Shown: positions 1 to 12,015, numbered from the stretch's first letter. The stretch is 64,000 nucleotides of DNA from Marasmius tenuissimus (GCA_029532415.1 JAQOTA010000054.1:310001-374000); one strand, 5' to 3'. The notes: generated by a model from the letters alone, not told the origin. Made by a program: numbers and translations.

Positions 1-41
1 CCAAACCACCATAGCAAGCATGATTGAACACATGCTACCAG

Positions 42-1221
42 ATATTCCTTTCCTAGTGCTTTTGAGAACTGGGATGAGCTTGAGTTCCGCTTCAAGTATG
101 CCACAACCAAGAACTGGTTCAGTAATGCGGCGGCGTGGTGGCTGTCTCAAGCACCGAGCATTTTGAGACAGCGTCGTCTTCAGCCGTCTTCAGAGGACGT
201 AGGTAAGTATTCAAATGAGTGGATTAATCTCCGTCCTGACCGGGTTCTCCTAGCCATCATCTACGGAGTGGACATAATCATATCAACGGTCCAAGACCGC
301 CAAGTTCTAGACGGCATGGACCTCGCCAGAGACTGCAGGCCACTTCGTTCTAATCCCTCTGTTTTTCTGTTTCTGACTCCACCGCCCAGCACGTGGGGTA
401 TCCACGAAGTAGTGTTGTGGAAGGACTTGCAGCACATCTACTACTGGTCTTTCAGTCCGGATGGATCGACTCGACTGTCAGAAGTAGAACGACAGGAATA
501 TGGGCTTCCCCGTCTCTTGATATCCTTTACGCCTCTTGCACAAACCTTACGCCGACAAATGTACTCTTCCATCACAACGTGGCAGCAGAGTAAGAATTTC
601 AACCCAACTACGACAGACTTTTCAAGATCTCTCGACTTTCCTACCATGGAAGTCATAGGGGCGAAGCTCCGGGAACTCCCCGAAGGTGGTTTCATGACAT
701 TCAGCGCTTCAGGCATGATGCTGAAGAGTCCGATTCATGTAGATAATCACATAGGCCACGATGCTGCTGACAACGCCAGTAGACCCACCGTGGTCGAACA
801 AGGGAGACACTCCCAAACCGCTAGTTTTGCTCGAAAGAACACGCCGGGTACCACAGTGCTCGCAGTAGACGATTATACTCTGCCTCATCTCGGGAATGGG
901 TATATCAACCATCATATGCTTGGAGTTTCAAAAACGGAACCTCCTCCTCAAATTGCGATTTCGCACGATGACGATCTGGTGCCACTGTTACGGCCTCGAG
1001 AAATAGTAAGTCTCTCTGTGCCGGTAGTACCCGTGTATGCACTGACAAAATTATGTAGAACGGTGAAACTTGGCCGACACCAGAGGAGTTTATCGATAGG
1101 TTGCGTCAAAATTTTGACTTCGTTGATTCGGAAAAACATGGTATATTTTTCATTCTTCTCCATGTGATTGTGACTGAGCATCCGCTTAGGTGTCGTCTAC
1201 ACTCGACGGAGGGATGGTTAG
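42..1221 (+). CDS. Conserved fungal orphan protein, 3' part (5' end outside window)
   Basis: Function unknown. The model is exons 42-202, 254-1005, 1059-1140 and 1190-1221; bases 1-41 are the end of an intron (acceptor AG at 40-41). All visible introns are GT-AG and about 49-53 nt. The protein is a paralogue of the complete gene at 47223-49080: both share the stretches SVFLFLTPPP / SVFLFITPPP, LAQTLRQQMYSS-like and TWPTPEEFIDRL-like, the same splice positions and a short VVYT / VIYT tail before the stop. No membrane segment, signal peptide or catalytic motif is evident in this part. I recognise it only as resembling uncharacterised agaricomycete proteins. The N-terminal half must lie upstream of the window. 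Confidence 0.75.
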
Positions 1222-2160
1222 TCCAATACACAGCTGACGAGATCGCACCTGTGGGTCCATAGTGGCTTCTGAGGGTTATTTGTAATCCGGTTCCTATTTA
1301 TCTTAGTTTCGTCTTCCCAGTGTTCTTCTTCGTAGTTTACTCGGACCCCCGATTGCATTTCGAGCAAAATCTTGTTTGCACAACCCCAGTGCATTGGTCG
1401 ATAATATGGTTATCATAGTGAGAATTAATGTGGTCTGACTGCTCTAAGGGTCTCCGCGTGACCGCTTCGAATGAAGCGAAGACAGGGCAGTTGTGATCGT
1501 CGCCTCAAATCTTCTGCTTCTTTATACCGTACTCGTTAGTGTTCGGGCAGATTAATGGAAAAGAGAAATAGGGCTATTGAATTATCATGCTCGCACAGCA
1601 CGGGTCCTAGGTGCCATCTGTACAGTATCTGCACGGTATGTCTCCAGACGAGGCATCGGAGAAGCAGGGTGACCTCTTGCTCAAACGTGAATGTAAATGT
1701 TCAGCGTGAGGCACACTTCAAGGTCCTAAATCTTGCAATTTCGTGTGAAACGATCCTACGTATCAATACTTCCCACGCCAGAGGCTCAGCAACTCCGTGA
1801 ATGTTTGTAAGTTTCTGAATCCATCATGTAGCGACACACCTCTGACCTGTGGGAGGAAGAGAAGTGTATTACAAGGCATGGTCCACGTGCTGAACGCCGG
1901 TTCCAGGGTCATGGAAGGACCCGGACCGTCTCAATTCTTCATGTCAAAAGAAGCGAATAGAAGGCTATCAGGTTCGGCATATTGGATCGTGATTGGCCTC
2001 TCACTCTAATACACCACCCGACATGGCCTTCCCCGAATCTTGGAGCTATCTGCCCCCTAAATATCATGAACGCCGCGACCCATACCGACTTCATTCAGTT
2101 CCCAATTTCTCAAGTATATGCCGTGGCAGGGCCGATTCCTGCTCAGGAAGCGCAAGTGTA
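1222..2160. other. Intergenic region, no supported gene
   Basis: Short open frames exist here (for example about 1555-1800 and 1982-2461), but none shows splice-site logic, a recognisable motif or a paralogue in the window. I see nothing else in it apart from the promoter of the next gene at its right edge. Confidence 0.5.
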
Positions 2161-2167
2161 TATACAC

Positions 2168-2174
2168 TATAAAG
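2168..2174 (+). promoter_or_regulatory. TATA box of ICMT-like gene 1
   Basis: TATAAAG lies 43 bp before the ATG at 2217. The same word precedes the copies at 31082 and 37008 (minus strand), so it is probably the conserved core promoter of this family. Confidence 0.5.
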
Positions 2175-2216
2175 GAACAAGGGAGGTAGTAGAGCTCGAG
2201 AGAATTCCCGATCGAT

Positions 2217-3051
2217 ATGGCCCTCATTCAGCTTTCAAACCTTTGTCTCGTCATCTTCTCCGGCTATGTATTGAACATCTCTTACGCTCCACCTTCAGGA
2301 TCGCTCAAAATCCCTCCAGTCCCTACGACGGGGTCTCCATGGCCCGTGTGGAGGGAGTATCTGCTCGTACGCGGTTTTGGGGCTACGCTAGTTCCAATTC
2401 AAAGGATGAGTCGGGTCTGAACCATCCAACCAGATTTAGCTATGATCTCCTTGCCAGGTAGCTTACGTCGCTGTGACGGCTCTCGAGTCCGCGTATATCG
2501 CCTCCTCCATCCTCCATCCATCCTTGGTAACCTCTACCTCAGAGCCTGAGGGATCGACTCCTCCAGAAACAGACTCAACTGGTGTGACCCTCCTCCCCTC
2601 TCCTACCAACCCTCGTCCTAGCCATCTTGCGATCCTTGGTCTCATAATTGGCATCTCCGGATGCCTTCTTCGAATCGCCTGCTACCGTGCTTTAGGAAGT
2701 GACTTCAAATTCGAAAACACGGCGGCCGAAAAACTCGTAACCACAGGACCGTATTCTCTGGTTCGACATCCGGCGTATCTGGGGTTCTGGTTGATCCTAG
2801 TCGGCCTGCCCTGGTATCACCTTTCAAGAGGCTCGTGGATCGTTGAGAGTGGGTTCTTAGCCTGGCAAGTTGCGGGAGTGCTGATAGGAAAGATGATGGT
2901 GTATGGGTGGATTTTGATCTCGCTTTGTGTCGGAACTCTGTTGACGATCAGAGCGGGATATGAGGACAAGTTGTTGAAGGAACAGTTTGGGCGAGAGTGG
3001 AAAGAATGGAGTAGAAGAGTGAAGTTTAAAGTGATACCAAGTATATATTGA
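2217..3051 (+). CDS. ICMT-like membrane methyltransferase, copy 1 (altered 5' splice site)
   Basis: Isoprenylcysteine carboxyl methyltransferase / phospholipid methyltransferase superfamily: SAM-dependent membrane enzymes whose best-known member, Ste14/ICMT, methylates prenylated C-terminal cysteines in the ER membrane. Proposed exons are 2217-2414 and 2458-3051, about 263 aa. Seen: an N-terminal membrane helix, the family-specific WPVWREYL motif near residue 50, helices near residues 68-80 and 122-137, the catalytic-region RHPAYLG at about 169-175, and the C-terminal GYEDKLLKEQFG...W signature near 233-250. The ancestral donor AGG|GTGAGT of the sister genes reads AGG|ATGAGT here. A GT nine bases downstream restores the frame and adds Met-Ser-Arg. 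Substrate unknown; assignment to small-molecule methylation cannot be excluded. Confidence 0.8.
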
Positions 3052-3756
3052 ATATTTGTCCGTAGTGTTTGCTTTATACTCACGGAGTGTAACGGGTATG
3101 GGGGTGGTTAGAACCCCGGATCCTCACTCTCGCTCGAAACTTGGACACGACAAGGTTTTATAACCACTGTAGGTACAGGTATGAGCAAAAGGAAGGACAA
3201 ACAACCTGTACGTGTACGGTGTGGCTCAAATAGTAAAAGGTAGAAGGTATAGATAAACTGTAGATCATACCTAAATGGGGCATAGGCGTTGCACGGAGCG
3301 AGCGCGAGGAACCGCGAGGCCGGCGAGTATCACGACACAGAAGGTGTCTCGAATGCCAGTGCTCGGCAAACAACGGCTCCAGTCGTGGGGAAGACTGTTG
3401 TTTGAGCACTGGCTGGCAGACAAAGTTTCTATAATCGAGAAGCATTCACTTTCGATCTGGGCATGATTATCAGCTACCCAAATTCCGGGAGGTATAGATC
3501 ATCTATACGAGATTTACTGAGGAATGAAGATCGTTGCAAATGTAGAGGGTACCTATGGGCTACCATCGAGATACGACAACTTGTACAAGATATGTGGGCT
3601 GGTAGTTTATACACAACCTAAAAGGGATATCGAGAAGATAAGATCGAGACGCCAGTTCCCGCTCGCACACCAAAAAACTCTTCGTGCAACATTCTGAGCA
3701 AAAGGTATCGAGAACTCAGCTTAGTCGCGGCCTCCAAGCTGAAGTAGACACGTACC
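3052..3756. other. Intergenic region between convergent genes
   Basis: Convergent 3' ends of the ICMT-like gene on + and the F-box gene on -. I see no gene, tandem repeat or inverted repeat here. Confidence 0.5.
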
Positions 3757-4958
3757 TCAGTGCTCCTGATCGTCACCAGTGTCGCTCTTGAGAGATAGAT
3801 GGACCTTCCTCACGCCGCTCGAACCCTCTGTCTCAACTTCGATCAACAGCATATCTGGAAATGTCGCCTGGATATTCTCCAACGGAATCGCTGTCGGTGC
3901 AAATATCTCCATCTTCTCGAGTGGGCAGGCTGATCGTTTTATGAGCTCCGATACCCGCGAAAGATCGAAAGGTTGCTTCGTGTTGGTATATAGCTTTAGA
4001 AACTTCAAGCTAGGGAGCATGAGGCGGTCAATGGCTCTGTTATATCCCTGAGGGAGACTCAAAGAGACGAGCTGCGGCAATACCAAGGGATCAGAAGACA
4101 TTGGATGGAAGGCCCCGCCAGAATGAAACGAATGTAATCTCTTCGCATCACATGAGATTATGGAGTCTTTCGATCTTGCCAGCCAGTCGACCAACGAGAG
4201 GTCGGCGGAGGACTCGAGAAATAGATGTTTTAGCGTTGTGAATGACTGCCCGTCGTAATGCGGCACGGTTTGGGAGGAGTAGATGTCACCAAGCGTCGGG
4301 ACACGCAGAGTAGATAGAGAGGGTGTGTGCGAGAACCTCTTCAATAATTGGACGTGCATGCAGCCGATGGTCGTGATAGTGAGAGTTTCGAGGATTCGAA
4401 AAGAATCCAACCTGTCGAACGAGTATGCAGATCCAGAGGCTCTGCCTGAAAGTACCGAGACAGCACCCTGATATGGATCAATCTTCAATGTGGCTAACTT
4501 CCAGCGGTGGCTCTCCTCGAGTATGCAAGTCATCAGGGCTCCACTCAAATACGACGTGCGGGTATTCGATTGGGCGTCGGTGAAACGAATTTCGAGAGCA
4601 AGACCTTTGGATCTCTGCAGCGCGATTGATAAACCTGCGATGGCATGCCGGTATGGGTGGCTTGGCTTTTCGACTTCGTTAAGATCTATGGAGATGAACG
4701 ACCAGAGCTTTGGGCGGTCTGTAGCGATGGCGTTCCAGCGAGTACAGACTCGAGCAATGTTCTGAATGCGACCATTGTCTGACACGTACTCCTCGAAAAT
4801 TCGTTCGAGTAATTCATTCGGGAAACCGTCGATTGAAGAGATTTGGGAATCTAAAGGTCAGTGGATGGGTTAAAAAAGGGATATATTGATAGCGGAACGC
4901 ATCGTAACTGACCGTGCATAGAGAGGGAAATCGGCATTGAATTCGGATTGGAAGCCAT
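3757..4958 (-). CDS. F-box protein with leucine-rich-like C-terminus
   Basis: Likely substrate adaptor of an SCF-type ubiquitin ligase; target unknown. Two exons, 4913-4958 and 3757-4850, give 379 aa. The first intron is GT-AG (donor after CACG, acceptor CTTTAG). The F-box lies at about residues 22-70: FPNELLERIFEEYVS followed by IARVCTRWN and a Trp-containing segment LWSFISIDL, the usual fungal F-box pattern. The rest is made of loosely repeated hydrophobic strands (TLKHLFLES, LVSLSLPQG, LKFLKLYT) like the degenerate leucine-rich repeats of basidiomycete F-box proteins. A paralogue sits at 9337-10493. Start chosen because exon 1 begins with the only ATG giving an in-frame splice into the F-box. 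Confidence 0.8.
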
Positions 4959-6075
4959 GATTTTTGAGGATGAAAATGTGAAGAGAAAGAGAAAGACCAG
5001 AGACGAAATTTTTCGACTGGTTTAATATGAGACGAACCGTGACCTCACGTGGGCATGAGCGTGTTCAATCTCCGACTAAACTTGTTTTCTTACCCCCATC
5101 ATCCCCACCATCGCTGTCGACCTCCGAAGCGACGCCCCAAGAACCTTTCTATCGCCCGGCTGCTTCTTCCATTACCCCCTAGACCTGATCCTGTAAAAGG
5201 TCCGACCCATGGCTATTCCAGGCCTTCGACAAAAAGCACGTGAAACAGGATATTATGGGACGGATGGTAAGAGAGTGTGTGTACTTCTCGGTGAGCATGT
5301 GATTACCCCTATGATGGATACAAGGACCACCACCAAGCTCAACTTTTTGCTTCCCTTGCAGATGGCCCATTGATTTTACGTTGAAGAACAACTCAATTCG
5401 CAAGGAACTGTGCCTTTCCTTGTTTGTCTTGAGACCTGAGAGGTTCCTCTGAGAAGACATCCCCTTCGCAAGCCTTTTTCAGTGCGCAAGATCAACCCCA
5501 TGCAAATATTCACCAACCTTTCATCATGATAGGCGATGTCTTTTGGAGTTGTAGAGGGTAGGGGTCATGGGCTGCTGTCGCTCGTAATTGTTGTGCCATG
5601 CGGGTGTTCGACAGGATGTCTCAGGTGAGTTTCTCTTTCGGTGTTCTTCGTGTCGATCTCATCAAATTTAGTCCCAGATCGCACAAACTTGAATCGGCTC
5701 TAATACCCTACTGCTTCTTGAAACTTGCTCGACTTTAGTTTTGAAACGAAGACTGTCAACTCCCGGCGTGCCTAGGAGGCAAGCACTTCGGCCTCTTCTT
5801 TACTTCCAGTTTCCACGAAACCGGTGTCCAGCTTTCCGCGACCCACCACTGCCCTAGTGCTGCCGCTCTGGTGGTGAATTCCAACCGGCACGCACCCTTT
5901 GGAAACATCGACGCACAACCACGCACCATAAGCCATTAGCCTTTTCATCTGCTTGGCATGGATATCTCGAGTGCTTCAGGTTTCAAAAGCTTCATTCGTA
6001 TACCCTCCATCAGGAACATAGACTCTGTGAAATGAAGGGATTCTTGGCGTTCGAGAGTCGTTTTGTAGGCTCTGG
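4959..6075. other. Gene-free region with degenerate duplicate of 7.06-7.81 kb
   Basis: No intact gene. Two stretches resemble the region after the ICMT pseudogene: about 5046-5160 pairs with 7056-7150 (shared TTCAATCTCCG and AACTTG), and about 5960-6010 pairs with 7752-7800 (shared AGCTTCATT and ATACCCTC). This looks like an old tandem duplication whose content has decayed; the ancestral function is not recognisable. Confidence 0.45.
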
Positions 6076-6942
6076 TGGATCGCCATCGAGCTATCGAGGC
6101 TCAGTCTTGTTATCCTCTCCGGCTATGTGCTGAACGTTTCTTTCTCCCCTCCAACGGGATCGATGAAAATACCTCCGAAACCTACAATGAAGTCACCGTG
6201 GCCTGTATGGAGGGAGTATCTGATCATTCGCATTTTTGGGACTAGAGTTAGTCCGATTTTGAGGGTGAGTGAGGCAGCTCTTGATCGATACAGTGATAGC
6301 TAATCTCTAGTTTATCTTTCAACGACGGACTCTAATCAAGGCACCCTACCTCATCGCAACGGTTTTCGAGTCCGTGTATCGCGTTATTTCAATCATTTAT
6401 GGATCCCCGACGGCTGCACAACCCAATCTAAATATCTTTCCGAGTCCTTATTCACCCAACTCAAACTTAACCGGCTTCACCCTCATCCCCGCCCTTCCAT
6501 CTGTCGTCCGGGTCTGCAGCCCATCATCGGTCTCCTGATAGGTATAGCCGGGTGCCTTCTCCGGATTGCCTGCTACCGTTCGTTAGGGAGCAGTTTCACG
6601 TTCGAAAGATCAGCACCCAAAGAACTCGTAACCACGGGGCCGTGTGCTTTTGTTCGCCATCTGTCATATCTAGGACTCTGGTTGGCTCTCTTTGGCCTTC
6701 CGTGGTATCACCTCTCAGAAGGGGCGTGGATCATTGAGAGTGGGCTCTTCAATTGGCAGGTTGCTGGGTCGATGGTAGGAAGAGCGTTGGTGTATGGGTG
6801 GGCAATATTTTTGGCTTCGGCGGCAGCCTTGTTGTCAATGAGAGCGGAATATGAAGATATGTTGCTGAAAAAACAGTTCGGACGGGAATGGGAGGTATGG
6901 AGTAAGAAAGCGAAGTACAGAGTGGTTCCGGGAGTATATTAA
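6076..6942 (+). pseudogene. ICMT-like methyltransferase, copy 2 (pseudogene)
   Basis: Clear homologue of the other copies: exon 1 about 6076-6264 with the family motif WPVWREYL, donor GTGAGT at 6265, and exon 2 about 6341-6942 ending in the C-terminal signature. Three lesions are visible. The codon aligned with the start Met is TGG (6076-6078), with no in-frame ATG before it. A frameshift before 6536 brings TGA at 6536-6538 in the exon 2 frame, after which the homologous frame continues in another phase. The catalytic-region RHP has become RHL (CCN to CTG near 6660). The acceptor (AATCAAG) is also poor. Probably non-functional, though the 3' half remains open from 6682. Confidence 0.8.
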
Positions 6943-9336
6943 GGGTCGTGTATCTCCGGGAATTACTTGGGCCTACGAATGCACTTGCTACAGCACACCC
7001 ATATGCCTACGTTCCCGTTGCGTTCCCGTGAATTTTGGACATCCCCGGCGACTTAGCACGTGCCTGAGTTCAATCTCCGCCCGAACTTGATTCTATACCA
7101 CCACCATTCCCGCACCATCGCCTACGTCCAGCACCTCCCCGTCTTTTCGCTTCTCCTTTCATTGCCTTTTGCTTTCGGACTGTGGAGTTATGACAACGTT
7201 TGTTTTTTTACTCAGCGTTCCCTTCTCCGTCCGCTTGGACTCGGCTTTCGCTATTTCAACAGAGCCTTGCGCGTGGACCCTCGAGGCGAGAGAACGAGAT
7301 TGGTGGTAGAAGAAAGAGCGTGTACTAGCCGGTGAGCTCCTGCTTCGATCTATAAGGGCCCGCAATCTCATGGCCATCTATCTATATTTCGGTTAGCGTA
7401 CTACAACCCTCAAAACGGAGCCTCGGATGATGTGTCGTTCCTTCGTCGAAGCCATGAGGCCTTGAGGTCCGGTTGACCTCGACCATAGTGCTGGTGACTG
7501 TCGGATCCAAGACCGATGAGGATGCAGCTCATCTGCACTACTTGAGCTGCTAGAACAAGCGAGTGTTCCACCTTTGGCTTTACGCTCGCATCAATTACAC
7601 GTGCGCTGAGCCATCCTCCACCCCCATCCATCTCGCTCAAGTCCTCAACGACACTTCTCTGACGTCATACTACAACCCGTACCGGAGTTTCAAGAACATC
7701 TCGCACCAACCACGCTCACAAAAGAGGTGTTTCTGGCCCTCCTAATTTTCGTAACCTGGGTGCTCTTGCCTTCAAGAGCTTCATTGCCATACCCTCTGCA
7801 TTGAGCACAGGCGTGGTGGAGCAAGGAATCTTCATCAACGTTCAAGGGTCGGCTGCGGGTGCTACGCAATCAAGCGCGCGTATGGAAAGGTTGTTCTGGT
7901 TAGCTCCTTTTCACATTTTCGATCTCGTTAAGGGCACTAAAAGCAAAGCGCTACAATCAGGGTGTGTTTTACAGACTTACAGGATACCCTAATTTTCGCC
8001 AACGACATTCATTATGGCAGAATTTTGGAATGTTGGCTTCCTCATTGGGTTCATCCTGACTCCTCAGCTCCTCGACGCTTCGTAGCCGCCTTGCTGGTCG
8101 CTTCAATCACAATCACAACCTCATTCGTATTGCCGTTACACCCTTTACCCCGTTGGTCAAGCGGTGTACCAGAACGCCGAAACCTCGATTATACAAACGT
8201 TCTTGGGTCCACAAGCTTCATTTGTAGACCACCTCCCGACAGTATGGCGCTCATGGGATAGCTATGTTCCGTGGATGTCCAAGGATATGGAGGTTGGGAA
8301 ATTAGCCTGGTGCGTCCCTTTTGAATCGCCCATCTCACGAAACGTATTCATGGTACCTCGCTCCGTCTGGCGCAGGGTCTCAGGCTTTCAAGACGCTTAT
8401 TCCGATAGTTTGGTTTCAGCCTACATGCTATCCACGGTTGACGTTCTCGTTCGCCAATGGTCAGGTTACGTCCTTTGTAAGACGAGGATCACATGTTCCA
8501 TGGTGTCAAGCAACATACGCGTACGTTTCTATGCTATGATCGTCATTCAGAATGATCTTCCTCTGGAAATGAATCGTCGGTGAACTCTGGTCTGCGGAGT
8601 AGTTGGTTGGAGACATGGCCACCCGCCCGGTTCCGCTGACAAGGATACATCATAGGCTCTTCATGTCCTGCCTTCGCTACCTATTGTCATATAATTAGGT
8701 TTGTAGTCATAAATAACACCTAAAGGATCTGAACCAATTATGTTCGCGTCTCGAGAAAGCTCTTGGCAGCTTAACATTCTCGATGGCTCGCCAACAACGT
8801 CTCGTGTCACCAGATATTCAGTCCTCGACTCTCAACTTGGGGAACAGAGTGGCTGAAGCAACCTCCCCTCAAGTTCTTGCTTGATCACGTCCCACATCGG
8901 GCAATGATGGGGATGCACATACCGGACCCAGGTCGGCCATAGACTGTGAAGCCGTCGGGGATATTTTAGGGGGTACCAAAAGCATTGCCCATGGGCTGAT
9001 CTGAACAACTCTTGCCCAAGGAGCGTGCATAGAGTTTCTACAGGCAGCGGCCATCGACCTCGACTATAGAAACGCTGATAATGACACGATCGAAACAGAC
9101 TCACGGGCGAATGATTGATTCCAAAAACTACAAGGTTATGGAGAGGTGCCACGCCCAAACCTTGCTTTGGCCATCTGACGTTACATAGCACGTATGAGAA
9201 TGCGTCGCGAGTCCGAAAATTCTGAACCGTAACTAAAGAGTTGATTGACGTAGCGCAATATGTCGTTCTGCTGCGAGCAGAGGCTTGGACTCATAAGTAA
9301 CTGAGATTGAGGAAAATGTGTCTTCGTACCGCTTCC
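6943..9336. other. Long intergenic region, decayed sequence
   Basis: Contains the second copy of the degenerate duplicate (about 7056-7150 and 7752-7800, related to 5046-6010). Several open frames of 60-140 codons are present; the longest (8164-8583, +) has no recognisable motif, splice context or paralogue. I cannot support a gene here. Confidence 0.45.
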
Positions 9337-10493
9337 ATGTCGTCTCAACAACTTGTGGTTGAATCAGAAAAGGGCCGACATGACCCGACTCAAAGCAGTG
9401 TCCCCGGATTAGATAGTGGTACGTTCGAGAAAAGCTTTAGTCTTGCATCGATCATGAACGCGCTTCTTCAATTTGTACCGTATCCGCAGCTCTCCAACAG
9501 AAGTCTCTTATCAATCAACGACTTCCGAACGAGCTCCTGATCCACATATTCAAGTTCCACGGGAACACACAGGTGCTCATCCGCGTCTGTACCTGGTGGA
9601 GAGACCTTGGTATAGCTGAACCACGGCTTTGGACTTTCATAGCTGTGGACGCAGATAGGGTCGCTCTGATTTCCCATGACGAGTCGCCAAAAATGCAAAC
9701 ACTCGCTCGGCAGGGTCTGAAGGCCGCACTCGAGCGGTCTAGAGATCTACCTTTGGATATTAAATTCTCTAACATTCCTCGGGCGAGGTTGGGTGCTGGA
9801 CAGGGGATCGGAGCGCTCTCATTCTTCATCCTCTTCGAGTATCATTACCGTTGGAGATCGGTTGAGCTGGAGCTTACCGTCCGTGACGCTGGGGTGTCCC
9901 AAGTTCTAGACTCAGTACCGGGTTACCCACATTTTCCGATGCTGGAGAGCTTAGAGCTAGACATCTCACCCTGGAAAGGGGTCTCCCGAGGGGTAGAGAA
10001 GCGTTCAGAGTCGAGAGTAATCGTTTCATCGGAGATCATGACCCGCACCACCACGTACTATCTCACGAAATTCCAACGAAGTCCCGTCCTAACCACGCTT
10101 CGTCTCCCGATCGCTCCCCCCATTTGGTTTACGATTATTCCAGGCTCATACCCAGGAATACGACGTCTCACCGTCGAACGATGTACACCCCGACTCCTCA
10201 TTCCGTGGCTTCAAAAATCCCAGGAATCGCTCATATGGTGTACGGTCAAGAAGTTCTACTCTGGAGATGATGTCCAGAAACGACCACCTTTCCCCTTGGT
10301 CGGACACTTGACCTTATCCGAGCTCGTTTACTTAAAGCTCCCGCGGGGATTTAACGAGTTGATCAACTACGTCGTGCTTCCCAAGCTGAAGAGGTTGGTT
10401 CTCGTGGATGATAGTGGCTTGCCGGTTGATAGGTCGCGGGTCCCAAAAATGGTTTCGAGATCAAAGTGCAAGCTGTCGGATGAGTCGGAATGA
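9337..10493 (+). CDS. F-box protein (paralogue of the 3.8 kb gene)
   Basis: Probable SCF ubiquitin-ligase adaptor. Exons 9337-9418 and 9490-10493 give 361 aa; the 71-nt intron (GTACGT...CCGCAG) restores the F-box frame. An in-frame ATG at 9316 could be the start instead. Seen: F-box core RLPNELLIHIFKFHG at about residues 36-50, then LIRVCTWW and LWTFIAVDA, matching the spacing in the 3757-4958 gene. Later strands (LTTLRLP, IRRLTVERC, LVYLKLPRGF) look like degenerate leucine-rich repeats. It stops about 30-40 residues earlier than its paralogue, shortly after the SRVPKMVSRS segment, so the extreme C-terminus may have been lost. Confidence 0.75.
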
Positions 10494-11130
10494 ATCTTTG
10501 TGCTCAAAAATGACGAAGCCATGCATGCCGGTATGATTTGGAACGATACATATAGCCATCGGACCTTTGACTCCTGATGAGGTACTTTAATTAAGATCGT
10601 GCCTGTGGCTCCGAATCGGGCATCACAATTCTTTCAATACTTAATACTTTCACAGACTCACGTTGGCGTACTGTTCTTCTCTCTACCTCGTATTTATGTC
10701 ATTGCCAAGGGTTGAGACGCCTCGGGCCTCGGGGATTCAAGTACTCACCTCTCATATCCAAATAGCCCGGGCGTGGGTCAAACAAGTGTACAGTCAGTCC
10801 GAATATCCGGCCAATCGAGGCGAACTGGTTGAACGGGCTCGAAGGCTCGGACTGCGTGCACTCTCGTTCGTCTAAACGAAGTTAAAGTATACACTAACGG
10901 CACTAAAAGACGTAAAAGTTCCATGATACCTGTCAACTAACCCGAAGGACATGGCTAACTCGATAAATTGCGCCACCGACGAGCACACGGGCAACAAGAC
11001 AATGTCATGCTGATATTTTCCGTTGGAGTCACCCCCCTTCCAATGGAGCATGTCAATAGGGCGAATCCCCTTGACTCTGTGTCCAAGTGGCATTTTTAGT
11101 CGCCGCTTCAAAGAGAAAGAAGACAATCAT
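10494..11130. other. Intergenic region, nothing identified
   Basis: No gene or repeat is supported. A TATA-like element of the next gene begins at 11131. Confidence 0.5.
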
Positions 11131-11137
11131 TATAAGG
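11131..11137 (+). promoter_or_regulatory. TATA-like element of ICMT-like gene 3
   Basis: TATAAGG lies 53 bp before the ATG at 11184, at a distance similar to the TATA boxes of sister genes. Confidence 0.35.
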
Positions 11138-11183
11138 CAACTGAGGAGTAAATGTTGCCGACTGGAAACAACTACACCTCGAA

Positions 11184-12015
11184 ATGATTTTTGGCGAATT
11201 GACGAGACTGGGCCTGGTCTTATCTACGGCCTACGTGCTAGTCATCGCCTTCTCACCTCCGCTGGCGATCAAGATGCCTCCACAACCGACGACCAAGTCG
11301 CCCTGGCCGGTGTGGAGAGAGTATGTGATCATGCGTGTCTTTGCGACCGCAACGGTCCCAGCTCAGAGGGTGAGTGACCCAGGTTTCAGTCGTCGCCACT
11401 ATGGCTAACTGTGAATATTATGAATGACCCCCATGCCAGGTGGTTTATCTTGTTGTGACGATCCTCGAGTCCGTATATATCCTTTCCTCCATCCTTCAAA
11501 GATTCCCGACGTCCCCTCGGCCAGATTCAAGCGTTCTATCAGCCGGTGTATCCCTCATCCCTGCTCCTGCGTCCCTTCGTTCTCACCAAATGGGAGTCGT
11601 TGGCCTCCTTGTAGCCATATCTGGGTGTTTGCTCCGAATTGCTTGCTATCGTGCATTAGGGGCCAATTTCACATTCGAGAACACGACACCCAAAGGCCTC
11701 GTAACCTCGGGCCCATATACTATTGTCCGACACCCATCCTATCTCGGGTGGTGGTTGACTCTCGTCGGTCTACCATGGTATCACCTCTCAAATGGCACGT
11801 GGATCGTTGAAAGCGGATTCGTGGATTGGCAGGTGGCGGGAATGGGAGTAGGAAAGATAATGGTGTATGGCTGGGTGCTCGTTTCTGTTTTGACGGGAGT
11901 TGCGTTGTCGTCGAGGGCAGGATATGAAGATTCGTTATTGAAGGAACAATTTGGGCCAGAGTGGGAGGCGTGGAGTAGGAGAGTAAAGTACAAAGTGTTT
12001 CCGGGAGTATTTTGA
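11184..12015 (+). CDS. ICMT-like membrane methyltransferase, copy 3
   Basis: Predicted membrane-embedded SAM-dependent methyltransferase of the ICMT/Ste14 type. Exons 11184-11369 and 11440-12015; the intron has consensus GTGAGT and CCAG; 253 aa, close to yeast Ste14 in length. Family features: N-terminal hydrophobic helix, WPVWREYV near residue 48, helices around residues 64-80 and 114-130, RHPSYLG at about 159-165, and a C-terminal GYEDSLLKEQFG signature followed by paired Trp residues. These last two regions correspond to the cofactor/substrate-binding part of ICMT-family enzymes. Same orientation and intron position as its neighbours, indicating tandem duplication. Real substrate unknown. 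Confidence 0.85.

Noticed and set aside
2406..2457. U12-type (AT-AC) intron in ICMT-like copy 1
   Set aside because: The intron begins ATGAGT and ends AG, lacks the ATATCCTT donor consensus, and sister genes have ordinary GTGAGT; a point change is the simpler reading.
7060..7335. Mating-pheromone precursor near the ICMT-like genes
   Set aside because: I looked for short frames ending in a CaaX box beside each ICMT-like gene. The only Cys-near-end case seen (ending CTSR) lacks aliphatic residues at the a positions, so no pheromone gene is supported.
8164..8583. 139-codon plus-strand frame faintly like an Mpv17/PMP22 C-terminus
   Set aside because: The resemblance rests on a few Trp, Pro and Arg positions; no upstream helices or splice sites support it.
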